A stretch of 64,000 nt of DNA from the NCBI RefSeq assembly GCF_015674855.1, contig NZ_JADMLG010000001.1, forward strand, positions 364,193 through 428,192. Direction: 5' to 3'. This document shows positions 47,858 to 56,328 of the stretch, one piece after another. The translations under genes and the position numbers were made by a program. The notes under the pieces were generated by a model. It saw only the letters and a list, made by a program, of their open reading frames with translations. It ran no database searches and was not told the DNA's origin. The DNA is from Nocardia bovistercoris (GTDB lineage Bacteria; Actinomycetota; Actinomycetes; Mycobacteriales; Mycobacteriaceae). Positions within the stretch are counted from its first letter, which is position 1. Each line of letters opens with the position of its first letter.

Positions 47858-48772
47858 TCAGCTGACGGTGACCGCACAGGTCGCGGTGGCCGCGGTTCCG
47901 CCGGGCGGGGTGAAGGAGGCCGTGATGACGGTCGCGCCCGCCGAGACGCCGGTGATGGCGCCACTCGCGGCGACGGTCGCCTTCGCGGGCACCGAGGAGG
48001 TGAAGGTGACCGCGGAATTCGCGATGACCCCACCGAACTGGTCGGTCACGACCAGCGGAGCGGAGGTGGCGCCCGTGGCCACCGTCAGGGTGGCCGGAGC
48101 GACACTGAGCGTGGCGTTGTAGTTCAGGCCCGACTGCGCGACCAGCTTCTTCCAGCCCTGGCCACCGAAGCCGTGGGCCACCGCGTAGCCCGCGGTGTCG
48201 TCCTTGAACGCGACCATGGTCAGTTTCTGGGCGAGCACCTCGGTCGGGTTCCACTGCTCCCCGCCGAATTTGCTGACCGCGACCTTGGGCAGCACCTTGT
48301 AGATGTAGATCGGGTTGGCGTCGTTGCCGTCCTTGCCGATGATGATCGCCGAGTAGTAGGTGATCTCCTCCGAGGCGGGCTGAGGGAAGAACACCTCACC
48401 GGAGGCGGCATCGGCCTTGACCTGCGCCAGGTTGGCGCTGGTCGCGAGCTTCAGCGTGAGCGCGTTGGTCTGCTGCGGCTGGAATTCGATGGTGGTGATA
48501 TCGCTGGTGACATCGTTGCGCACCGGCTGCAGTTCGCCGTATGCCTCGATCGGCGCGGCGGTGATGCCACGAGCGAAGGCCACACCGGTCTTCTTGTCGA
48601 TCAGGCCGACCGGCTGGAACGCCGAAGGCAGCGACTGCAGATTGCCGGAGCTGTCGGTGAACGCCGCGGGCGCCGGGGTGTACCACGGGGCGATGAACAC
48701 GGCGGCATCCAGCGGCTTGAGCAGCAGCGACCGCTGCGCGGACTTGAGCGCCGTGAGGTTGGTGGAAGGCAT
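47858..48772 (-). CDS. Major tail (tube) protein with C-terminal Ig-like domain
   Basis: 304 residues, ATG at 48772 with GGAGA immediately upstream. The N-terminal 210 residues have the tube-protein pattern of actinophages (LLLKPLDAAVFIAPWYTPAP, VGLIDKKTGVAFARGI, ITYYSAIIIGKDGNDANPIY). About residues 220-304 form a bacterial Ig-like (BIG_2 type) domain (LSVAPATLTVATGATSAPLV ... ATVAASGAITGVSAGATVIT), which in other phages projects from the tube surface and helps adhesion. Its own flanking terminators suggest strong, separate expression. Confidence 0.85.
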   Translation of the reverse strand: MPSTNLTALKSAQRSLLLKPLDAAVFIAPWYTPAPAAFTDSSGNLQSLPSAFQPVGLIDKKTGVAFARGITAAPIEAYGELQPVRNDVTSDITTIEFQPQQTNALTLKLATSANLAQVKADAASGEVFFPQPASEEITYYSAIIIGKDGNDANPIYIYKVLPKVAVSKFGGEQWNPTEVLAQKLTMVAFKDDTAGYAVAHGFGGQGWKKLVAQSGLNYNATLSVAPATLTVATGATSAPLVVTDQFGGVIANSAVTFTSSVPAKATVAASGAITGVSAGATVITASFTPPGGTAATATCAVTVS

Positions 48773-48815
48773 GTGTCTCCATTCGAGCGCCCGCGACACG
48801 CGGGCACGGTCAACG

Positions 48816-48859
48816 CACCGACATCGGTTCGATGTCGGTGAAAAAGCCCCATTCGGGGC
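48816..48859 (-). terminator. Intrinsic terminator and second hairpin before the major tail protein
   Basis: Read on the minus strand, GCCCCGAATGGGGC followed by TTTTT (48841-48859) is a textbook intrinsic terminator. Directly after it comes a perfect 11-bp hairpin CACCGACATCG-AAC-CGATGTCGGTG (48816-48840). They lie between the tail-terminator-like gene and the major tail protein, so the latter needs its own promoter or relies on read-through. The second hairpin could also protect the 5' end of the major tail mRNA. Confidence 0.75.
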
Positions 48860-48876
48860 GGGTTTTCGAGCGCCTA

Positions 48877-49326
48877 CTACTGGCGGCGGGCTTCGATCGC
48901 GAAGGCGACTTCGACCATCTGGTTGAGGGGGTCGAGGTCGGGTACCTCGGTCAGACCGCGGCTACGGCGCAGGATCGGAGCATGGAATTTCGGCTCGTCG
49001 GCCTCGATCTCCTCGACGTAGTCGACGAGCACGCCATTGACGCGGCTGGCCGGTGCGTCCAGCATCGCGGCGCGAATCTGGACGGCCAGTAGCTGCGCTT
49101 GGGCACGTGTGGTGCCGAAGGCGACGACAGTGACCTTCGCCTTGTAGGTGATCGCGTTGATATCCAGTGTGCCACCGGAATTGCGGACCCAGATCAGCGG
49201 AAGCGCCGATTGCAGCGCCGCCGAGGTGGCGGGCAATGTGGTGACGGTAGTGGCGACCGGGGTGAGCAGATCGAGCATGAACTGTTCGAAATCAGGGAAC
49301 TCCCCCGCCACGGGATAGGCAGGCAT
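48877..49326 (-). CDS. Tail-terminator / tail-completion-like protein
   Basis: 149 residues, ATG at 49326 overlapping the previous stop (TGATG). The pattern FEQFMLDLLTPVATTVTTLP, LPLIWVRNSGGTLDINAITY and TTRAQAQLLAVQIRAAMLDA is that of tail-terminator proteins, which cap the tube, and the position directly before the major tail protein is canonical. In a complete phage this protein meets the head-tail connector; no connector, portal or capsid gene lies upstream here. Confidence 0.7.
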   Translation of the reverse strand: MPAYPVAGEFPDFEQFMLDLLTPVATTVTTLPATSAALQSALPLIWVRNSGGTLDINAITYKAKVTVVAFGTTRAQAQLLAVQIRAAMLDAPASRVNGVLVDYVEEIEADEPKFHAPILRRSRGLTEVPDLDPLNQMVEVAFAIEARRQ

Positions 49327-49547
49327 CACACCACTTCCGGGGCCGAGCCGAGCGAAACGGTCGCGTCGAGGCCCTCTTCGGTCGGTGCGGGCGTCGGAAC
49401 AGCCGCGACGACGGTCATGGCGAGACCCTGCGCGAGATTCGACAGGACGTCGATATCCGCCTTCAGCGTCGCCAGACGGGCGACCACGGCCTGAGTGTCC
49501 GTGACGATCTGTTCGGCGAGGCCGAGGGATTCATCGGAGGTTGGCAC
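49326..49547 (-). CDS. Small helical protein at the start of the tail cluster
   Basis: 73 residues from GTG 49547, with GGAGA 5 nt upstream; a TTG at 49559 is an alternative. A single long helix or coiled coil (LAEQIVTDTQAVVARLATLK ADIDVLSNLAQGL as two adjoining runs) is followed by an Ala/Pro tail. It is coupled to the tail-terminator-like gene. Not recognised as a known family. Confidence 0.55.
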   Translation of the reverse strand: MPTSDESLGLAEQIVTDTQAVVARLATLKADIDVLSNLAQGLAMTVVAAVPTPAPTEEGLDATVSLGSAPEVV

Positions 49548-49832
49548 GATATTCTCCAAGTCGGGTTCACGGAAACTCCGTGGTAGCGAATACGTTCGGG
49601 TATTGGCCCGCGCCTCGAGGTGAGGGCGGTCGGATTTCCAGGGATACGCGGCACATCGGCGTATCCGCCCCGCGAACCCTGCTCCGGCACTGCACGGATC
49701 ACGGTCCGAACAGTGGCAGCGGAATCGATTCGGCGATGTCCGCGAAGACGGTGTGCATATTTCACCCCCTTTCTGATTTCCGGCCCGGAACGGCCGCTAC
49801 GGCACTCCCCCGGACTCGGGTCAGGTCGGGGA

Positions 49833-50510
49833 TCAGTGCACGTGTGAGAGGTAGGTCAGTGCGCGATCACGCAACGCGTTGTTCGGCGCCGCCGGGCCGT
49901 AGCCCCTGGATTCGATCACGTTGATGGTGGTCGACCGGTCGATCTCCGGACCGCTCATCCGTCCTTCGAGGCTGCGCAACCGTGGTTGCGACGCTCGGGG
50001 CAACGGAGCGGTTCGACGCAGCGATTCGGCCTGGTTCGAGAACTGTTGAACCACGTTTCCGACCACGGTGGTCAACGCGGTCGAGGCAGCGGCGGCAGCC
50101 GCGCCCGCAGGCCCGGTCACCGCGCCTGCCAGCGCCGTCATCGCGGCTTCGACACCCGCCTCCCCGATCTGTTCTCGGGTATTGCGGTAGATGCTGTACC
50201 AGTTGTGCCACTGCAGGAATGGGAACAGCGATCCCGACCGATCCGTGGAAAGGAAGCCGCCGTCATCGCTCGGGCCGTGTTCTTCTTCCACTTCGCCTCC
50301 GGCGGCGAACGCCTTTCCTCGCAGGGCTTTCCCCAGCATCGAACCACCGGTAGCGGCCACGGTTGACCATTGGAGGAACGGAGCGAGCGAACCCGAGCGT
50401 GACATCGCGAGCATCCCGTCGTCCCAACTCGGTCGGCGTCCTTCCTCCACCTCGCCGCCGTCGGCGAAACGTATGAACTGCACGCCATCGCGCACGTCTT
50501 CGAAAGACAT
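49833..50510 (-). CDS. Tape-measure-C-terminus-like protein with internal duplication
   Basis: 225 residues, ATG at 50510; first gene of the tail cluster in the direction of transcription. It has two copies of one module, FADGGEVEEGRRPSWDDGML with SRSGSLAPFLQW (about 15-50) and FAAGGEVEEEHGPSDDGGFL with DRSGSLFPFLQW (about 68-102). A hydrophobic Ala-rich helix (about 130-165) and a Ser/Arg-rich tail follow. The ADGG(E/D)V element is that seen at the end of actinophage tape measures, including the gene at 44386. The position before the tail terminator is unusual. It may be a particle-specific ruler end, an adaptor for cargo, or a remnant. The 285 bp after it (49548-49832) hold no gene. Confidence 0.6.
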   Translation of the reverse strand: MSFEDVRDGVQFIRFADGGEVEEGRRPSWDDGMLAMSRSGSLAPFLQWSTVAATGGSMLGKALRGKAFAAGGEVEEEHGPSDDGGFLSTDRSGSLFPFLQWHNWYSIYRNTREQIGEAGVEAAMTALAGAVTGPAGAAAAAASTALTTVVGNVVQQFSNQAESLRRTAPLPRASQPRLRSLEGRMSGPEIDRSTTINVIESRGYGPAAPNNALRDRALTYLSHVH

Positions 50511-51290
50511 AGTCAACCATCCATAGGTTCTGATCGTTCGGTGTCGTTTCCGATGCGCGAGAAGAGAACTCGCCGCGGACAACCGCCCAGCCGGCCGCAT
50601 CCGCCGTTTCCGGACGCGCCGGATCCTGTCGCAGGTGTGTGGGTCGACCCGCCCCCGGAACGACTGTGGCTTCGGCACCCGCTCGGGTGCCGAAGCCACA
50701 GTCCTACTCGAAGATTGGTCCGACTGGATGAGTCGTCAAAGGGAAATGTTCGCCAGATGTTCTCTCTCCGAGGCCTTTCGAATGCTTCGGGCACAGCTCT
50801 GGCGCTGCACCAATCTTCACCCAACGCGACGCCGATGTCAACCACGTTCCGAAAAGTAGTGCAAATATGCTGGTAGACAACGAATCAGGTCGCAAGTCGG
50901 AATATGGCCACCATGCTCACGAAGCGCTTCGGCGGCGACCCTAACTTGGAATTATCCGTCTCAACATACGACGTAACCGACGGGGCATCGGACGACATCG
51001 AAGGCTTGGCTCTAGCCCTGGTTGCCAAACAAGATGGCAGGAGTCTGACGCCTGGCGCAGTGGGACGCACCGTCACATACCCCATACCAAGGGTGGGCGT
51101 GGTGGCTGCGGTCTGGCACGACGCCATTCCGCAATGAAACGACAACAAGTCTGAACCCGGCGGCCCAGTAGTTGCGATATCCCCGCCTCCTCATGGCCCG
51201 ATGGGGCTGCTGCACGGATAGGTCACCACTGTCACCTGATCGTGCCGCAGCCCCCGTTCGGGGAACCGGGTTGGGTATGGCCAGGTTGGT
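50511..51290. other. 780-bp region upstream of the tail cluster, no confident gene
   Basis: It must hold the promoter of the tail operon and contains the strong hairpin at 50660-50701. A 77-codon plus-strand frame at 50904-51137 gives a fairly natural sequence (LELSVSTYDVTDGASDDIEG) but has no ribosome site and no recognisable family. In complete phages the capsid and packaging genes would lie here or just beyond; none is present. Confidence 0.45.
50660..50701. terminator. Perfect 19-20 bp hairpin upstream of the tail cluster
   Basis: GACTGTGGCTTCGGCACCCG is followed, after 2 nt, by its exact reverse complement, giving a 19-bp stem with a GCTC tetraloop. Neither side carries a T-run. It lies 150 bp before the first tail gene and may be a terminator insulating the operon, or a transcript-end structure of a lost upstream gene. 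Confidence 0.6.
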
Positions 51291-51557
51291 TCAGAGAAGG
51301 CTGCGGCACCAACCTATGCCGGTTACGGCCTTATTCGATGATGACGGCGGCGAGGCGCTCTGGGCGAAAGGGTCGTGGTACCACAGTGAGCCGTCCGGCA
51401 GCAGCAACTCGATTCCCACGTAGTGTTCGGAATAACGGATCACGAATCCCGCCGGAGACGGCTCGAAGAGGTCCACGACAACCTCGAAGCCCGCGTCATC
51501 GAGGCCGAACGCGAAGGCCGGCTCGGCGAATCCCCCACCCCACACGAGGTGTGGCAT
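51291..51557 (-). CDS. Small hypothetical protein
   Basis: 88 residues from ATG 51557 (MPHLVWGGGFAEPAFAFGLD). Acidic and aromatic-rich (FEVVVDLFEPSPAGFVIRYS, GIELLLPDGSLWYHDPFAQS), which looks like a small soluble protein of the immunity type rather than random translation. No ribosome site is visible and the ending is atypical, so it may be a remnant. It lies between the tail cluster and the CHAT-STAND gene. Confidence 0.4.
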   Translation of the reverse strand: MPHLVWGGGFAEPAFAFGLDDAGFEVVVDLFEPSPAGFVIRYSEHYVGIELLLPDGSLWYHDPFAQSASPPSSSNKAVTGIGWCRSLL

Positions 51558-51900
51558 CGGGTGATGCCGCCCCGCGCGCACGATATGGTCTCACCCATCC
51601 GAGGCGGACACGAAAGCGCAACCGTGACATGGCAAGCCGAGGGCGCCGGTCTCCGCCGGAGAAAGATGTTGTGCAAGTCGACGATCCGAGGCCGTCGCGC
51701 TGCACGGTCCGGTCGAAACTGTGTACAGTGTGGTGTCCGTCGGATCGGACACCGACCTTGCCCGACAGCGGCAGGCGGAGAGATTCTCGCGTTCTTGTTA
51801 GAGGTGTCTGCAGTGGCAGGTGGGCCGATGGTCGACGCGCCGGAGTGCCTGTGACCGAAGCCTTTTCGGCACTCGGCGCCGGGGATTGAGTACAGTTCCG

Positions 51901-54900
51901 ATGGCGGCGCCGGATCCGCGGGTACCGCGCTACCTGGGGCGAATCCTGGACGGAGACGAACCGGTCGGATCCTGTTTCCAGGTTACGCCGGGCGTGCTTG
52001 CCACCGCCCTTCACATACTCGACGATATCGGCGCGAGCCGGCAAGGCTCGCCCGTACGGATCGACGCGTTGGCGGGTGGGATCGCAACGTTCGAGGCCAC
52101 GGTCGCACACACGGACGCACTACATGATCTGGCCGTGCTGCACTCCCGAGGTCGGTTGCCGGAATCGGTCGCGGGATGGGCCGCGACCGATCAGATCGAA
52201 CTGATGGTCCCCGCTGTGGTGACCGGAGTCTCGGTGTTCCACGACGAGCACGTCCATCGTTACCTGGACGCGCCGGGATACTGGGGTGGCGGCACCACTC
52301 GAGACAACGAGATCCCGCTGGGACGTTTCGTTTCTTCCTCGGTGATGCGAGGGATGAGCGGCGCGCCGGTGCGGCGACTGTCCGACGATGTCGTGATCGG
52401 GGTCGTGTCGCAGCGCTACAACGCCGCGGACGGGTGGGGTCGAGACAGTGTCTGGACAGCGCGAATCGAAGATCTGCGGTCGTTGCTCGGCGAGCCGAGC
52501 GAGATCGCCGTCGTCAGGCCACCTTCGCCGACCAGCGCCGCGGACGTGGTGCTGACGGTCACCGACGATCGGGTGCGGTTGCGTAGCAACGGTACAGACG
52601 TATCCGCCGCACACACCGGAGTGCGTCCCGGGCTACTGAACGCGATCGCCGACGTGCGCAGCGAACGAACACGGCTGCGGTCTTCGGCGATCACGCGGGG
52701 CGAGTTCGCGAACGCGACGTCGCGGACCGGAGCGCATTCGGCGTCGCTGCGGCGTGCGGGCGAACTGATCGCGCATTCCTTCCTGCCCGCGCCGGTGGCC
52801 GCGGCTCTCACCCGGATCGTCACCGACGCGGTGGCCGCGCATGTACCGGTCAAGTTCGGGATCGACACGGGACCGTTCCCCGAACTGCCTTGGGAGGCTC
52901 TACCCGATCCCGTCACTGGACAGTCGCTCGCTCTGCATCCGCTGATCACGGTCTATCGGCGGCTGCCCGCCCCACCTGCGCGCAGCATCCCGGCCCCGAT
53001 ACGGATACTGGTGGCGATCGCGGCTCCGGACAACGATGGCGGCCCGCTCTTGGACTACGAGCGGGAACTGCGCAACGTGATGTCAGCGGTACGAGGCGCC
53101 CGCCACCGCGACGCCGAAGTCCGCATCGTCGAGTTCGCCACCACTGCGGCCATCAGGGCAGAACTGGCCCAGGCTCCCGCGCACGTGCTGCACCTGTCCG
53201 GCCACGCCAAGCCCGGTTACCTGCTGCTCGAGGACGAGAACGGCGCAGTCCGCGAGGTCGACGCGGAAACACTCGTCGCCGAAGCGATCCCACCCGGCTC
53301 GATGCCGCCGGTGATCAGCCTGGCCGCCTGCGATACCGATGTCGCCGCCGAAACAGCCACACCGTCGTTCGCCACCGCACTGGTCGCCCGTGGCGCCAGC
53401 GTGGTGATAGGCACGGAAACCTCGGTAACCGATCGCTACGCCACGGCGCTTTTCGCCCGCGTCTACCACGAACTCACCCTGAAACAGATTCCGAATGTGG
53501 TCGCCGCGGTCGCCGACGCCCGCCGCGTGATCCACCAGCAGTGGTCGACATCGACCGATCCCGCTGAGGTCGCGCTGGCGAAGATGGACGAATGGAGTGC
53601 CGTCACGGTGCTCGGCGGCGCCGGTGACACCGGTCTGCACGTCCCGGCCGTATCCGAAGCCGTTGCGCGACATGCCACCATCGCCGTGCCCGGCTTGTCG
53701 ACTCGCCCGGTCGGGGAATTCGTCGGACGGCGCCGCGAACAACGCAGGCTCCCTACCTATCTGACGGGGACTCGATACCCAGGCATCGTTCTGCACGGCC
53801 TCGGCGGTGTCGGCAAGACAGCCCTGGCCGCCCAAATCGTGTATCGCCAACGCTCGACCAGGGTGATCCCGGTCGTCACCGGCCACATCAATGTCGACAG
53901 CCTGCTGTCGGCGGTGGCAGGCACCGTCCGCCGACACTGCCTGATCGATGACGATGCCTCGCGCGGCCCACATGTGCTGCGTGCAGCCGAGATCGCCTCG
54001 GATGCCACGGAGTCGTGGCAGAATCGCTTCACGGCACTGCGCACCTTCGTGTTGGATCGCGTGCCGGTGCTGGTGGTGCTGGACAACTTCGAAGACAATC
54101 TCACCGACGTGCGCTCCATGGCGGATCCCACGCTGGCCGCACTGCTGTCGACATGGCTGGCCGACCCTGGATGCAGCAGGCTGCTCGTCACGTCGCGTCA
54201 TCCGTTCGTACTCCCCGACAACGCCCACCACCGACTGCTCATGCATCAGGTCGGACCGCTGTCGCGGGCGGAAACGTCCAAGCTGATCTGGTCCCTACCC
54301 GCGCTGGACCGGCTCAGCTTCCACGAGCTGAACCATATCTGGCGGCTCGTCGGCGGCCATCCCCGCAGCTTGGAGTACCTCGACGCCCTGTTGAACAACC
54401 GGGTCGGTCGCCACCACGACATCACCCACCGACTCGAGAACGCTATCGCGGGAAACCCGGACGCACGCCCCGCGCTCACAGCACTCGATCTCGACACCGC
54501 CCTCGCCACCACTGTCACGCTCATCGCCGACGACATCCTGCTCGATCAGCTTCTCAGCAGGCTGACCCCGGCCGCGCACCAACTGTTGATCGGCGCCTCC
54601 GTATACCGAGAAGCTGTCGAAGGCAATGCCTTGCTGTACCAGATCGGAACCGACAATCCCAGCGCCGCAAGGCAACCGGACTATCGGGCACTCGAAGCCA
54701 AGATCGCCGCCATTGCAGGCCGCCACGGCCTCGATCCCGCTCTCACGGTCGACCTCGCCTCGATCCCGCAGCACGTACTCGATCAGATCGAGCCGGCGTT
54801 CACCGAGTACAACACCGAACCCTGCCCGCCGATCTCCACCGATGCCGATATCGGGAAACTCACCGAGGAATTGGCGCGCAACAGCCTATTGACCATCGAT

Positions 54901-56328
54901 CCGGATACCGGGCGTGCGTTCGTGCATCGCTCGACCGCTTCCGCCCTCGAAAGATCACTCGCACAACACCAGCGCGACGACATACTCGCCATCGCACACC
55001 GCCGCGCCGCCACATACTGGGTCTGGCGCGTGGCAGCCTGGCCGCAGGGTCGCGACGAAGACCTGCACGACCGCCTGGAAGCCCGCTATCACTACCGGCA
55101 AGCCGCCAACACGACCGCGGCCCACGACCTCACCCTGGCCATCTGCGATCGCCTACATACGGTCGGGGCGTGGGATCACGAGACCACGCTTGTCCACGAC
55201 ACTCTCCGCCTCCTACCGTCCGACGCGCCCGAGCGCGCGCACTGGCTGCTTCGTTTGGGCGTGGTCAGCCAACTACGGGGTGACCACGCCGAGGCCGAAC
55301 AGCAATACCTGCGCGCCCTCACCATCAGCGAAGAACTCGGCAACCGCGCCGGAATGGCCACCAGCTACCACCAACTCGGCGTCATCAACCAACTACGGGG
55401 CGACTACACCGAAGCCGAACAGCAATACCTGCGCGCCCTCACCATCAGCGAAGAACTCGGCAACCGCGCCGGAATGGCCACCAGCTACCACCAACTCGGC
55501 GTCATCAACCAACTACAGGGCGACTACACCGAAGCCGAACAGCAATACCAGAGCGCACTCACCATCAAACTGGAACTCGGCAACCGCGAGGGAACGGCTA
55601 TCAGCTACGGTCAGCTCGGAGCGCTGGCCCAGGACCGAGGCGACCACCGCGAAGCCGAGCAGCAATATCAGCGCGCTCTCACCATCAACCGAGAACTCGA
55701 CAGTCGCGCGGGCACAGCCATCAACTACAGCCAGCTCGGAGCGCTGGCCCAGGACCGAGGCGACTACGCCGAAGCCGAACAGCAGTACCAGCACGCCCTC
55801 ACCATCAACCAGGAACTCGGCAACCGCGCAGGCACGGCGGGCAACTTCCACCAACTCGGCGCTCTCGCCCAACTCCGTGGCGACTACACCGAGGCCGAAC
55901 ATCGGTACCGGCGCGCCCTCACCATCAACGAGGAACTCGGCAACCGCGTGGGCTCGGGAGGCAACCACCACCAGCTCGGGACACTCGCCCAACTCCGTGG
56001 CGACTACACCGAGGCCGAGCATCGGTACCTACGCGCCCTCACCGCAGCCGAGGAACTCGGCTACCGCGCCGGAATAGCCACCACCATCTCGTCTCTCGGG
56101 TCCTTGAAGATCGAGCGCAACCAGCTGATCGAAGCAGTAGAGCCGCACATCCAGGCCTGGCTTCTACGCACCGAAATGAAACTCGGGGCAGCGGCCGGGC
56201 ACAATCTCGGGGCACTGCGCGAGCTGCGAGACCGAATCGGTCCGAGGTCCTTTCACGCAAGAATTCGTCAAGTCCTGGATACCACGCAGGCCGTCGCTCT
56301 CGAGGATCTGCTCGATCGACAACAGTAG
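51901..56328 (+). CDS. Trypsin-CHAT-STAND-TPR conflict protein
   Basis: 1,475 residues with four modules. About 1-210: trypsin-fold protease, triad His in TALHILDD, Asp in LHDLAVLH, Ser in GMSGAPV. About 300-570: CHAT caspase-like protease, His in HLSGHAKPGY and Cys in SLAACDTD. About 600-1,080: STAND NTPase with Walker A GLGGVGKTA, Walker B VLVVLDNFED, the RLLVTSRHPF sensor and the GHPRSLEYL motif. About 1,119-1,400: seven 40-residue TPR units and a degenerate eighth. In STAND proteins ligand binding by the repeats triggers NTP-dependent oligomerisation and activates the N-terminal effector; with two proteases that would be a suicide or anti-phage response. Start chosen at ATG 51901; a TTG at 51886 is possible. 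Confidence 0.9.
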   Translation: MAAPDPRVPRYLGRILDGDEPVGSCFQVTPGVLATALHILDDIGASRQGSPVRIDALAGGIATFEATVAHTDALHDLAVLHSRGRLPESVAGWAATDQIELMVPAVVTGVSVFHDEHVHRYLDAPGYWGGGTTRDNEIPLGRFVSSSVMRGMSGAPVRRLSDDVVIGVVSQRYNAADGWGRDSVWTARIEDLRSLLGEPSEIAVVRPPSPTSAADVVLTVTDDRVRLRSNGTDVSAAHTGVRPGLLNAIADVRSERTRLRSSAITRGEFANATSRTGAHSASLRRAGELIAHSFLPAPVAAALTRIVTDAVAAHVPVKFGIDTGPFPELPWEALPDPVTGQSLALHPLITVYRRLPAPPARSIPAPIRILVAIAAPDNDGGPLLDYERELRNVMSAVRGARHRDAEVRIVEFATTAAIRAELAQAPAHVLHLSGHAKPGYLLLEDENGAVREVDAETLVAEAIPPGSMPPVISLAACDTDVAAETATPSFATALVARGASVVIGTETSVTDRYATALFARVYHELTLKQIPNVVAAVADARRVIHQQWSTSTDPAEVALAKMDEWSAVTVLGGAGDTGLHVPAVSEAVARHATIAVPGLSTRPVGEFVGRRREQRRLPTYLTGTRYPGIVLHGLGGVGKTALAAQIVYRQRSTRVIPVVTGHINVDSLLSAVAGTVRRHCLIDDDASRGPHVLRAAEIASDATESWQNRFTALRTFVLDRVPVLVVLDNFEDNLTDVRSMADPTLAALLSTWLADPGCSRLLVTSRHPFVLPDNAHHRLLMHQVGPLSRAETSKLIWSLPALDRLSFHELNHIWRLVGGHPRSLEYLDALLNNRVGRHHDITHRLENAIAGNPDARPALTALDLDTALATTVTLIADDILLDQLLSRLTPAAHQLLIGASVYREAVEGNALLYQIGTDNPSAARQPDYRALEAKIAAIAGRHGLDPALTVDLASIPQHVLDQIEPAFTEYNTEPCPPISTDADIGKLTEELARNSLLTIDPDTGRAFVHRSTASALERSLAQHQRDDILAIAHRRAATYWVWRVAAWPQGRDEDLHDRLEARYHYRQAANTTAAHDLTLAICDRLHTVGAWDHETTLVHDTLRLLPSDAPERAHWLLRLGVVSQLRGDHAEAEQQYLRALTISEELGNRAGMATSYHQLGVINQLRGDYTEAEQQYLRALTISEELGNRAGMATSYHQLGVINQLQGDYTEAEQQYQSALTIKLELGNREGTAISYGQLGALAQDRGDHREAEQQYQRALTINRELDSRAGTAINYSQLGALAQDRGDYAEAEQQYQHALTINQELGNRAGTAGNFHQLGALAQLRGDYTEAEHRYRRALTINEELGNRVGSGGNHHQLGTLAQLRGDYTEAEHRYLRALTAAEELGYRAGIATTISSLGSLKIERNQLIEAVEPHIQAWLLRTEMKLGAAAGHNLGALRELRDRIGPRSFHARIRQVLDTTQAVALEDLLDRQQ
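55255..56094 (+). repeat. Seven 120-bp tandem TPR-coding repeats
   Basis: Units of exactly 120 bp (40 codons) begin at 55255, 55375, 55495, 55615, 55735, 55855 and 55975; a degenerate eighth follows. Units 1 and 2 are almost identical at DNA level, and pairs 4/5 and 6/7 are also closer to each other than to the rest. This points to recent, stepwise expansion or continuing recombination of the sensor domain. Units are in frame and uninterrupted. Confidence 0.9.

Noticed and set aside
32170-50510. Interpretation of the cluster as a contractile injection system or R-type tailocin
   Set aside because: No sheath protein, AAA+ ATPase, LysM-hub, spike or baseplate wedge genes are seen; the tube, chaperones and Dit are of the siphophage type.
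32170-50510. Interpretation as an ordinary intact prophage
   Set aside because: Integrase, repressor, terminase, portal, capsid and lysis genes are all absent within the window on both sides of the tail genes.
50904-51137. A 77-codon plus-strand frame with fairly natural sequence
   Set aside because: No ribosome binding site, no family recognised and no operon partner; kept only as a possible remnant in the regional note.
55255-56094. Regularly spaced repeats that might suggest a CRISPR array
   Set aside because: They are contiguous 120-bp in-frame units encoding TPR helices, without spacers.
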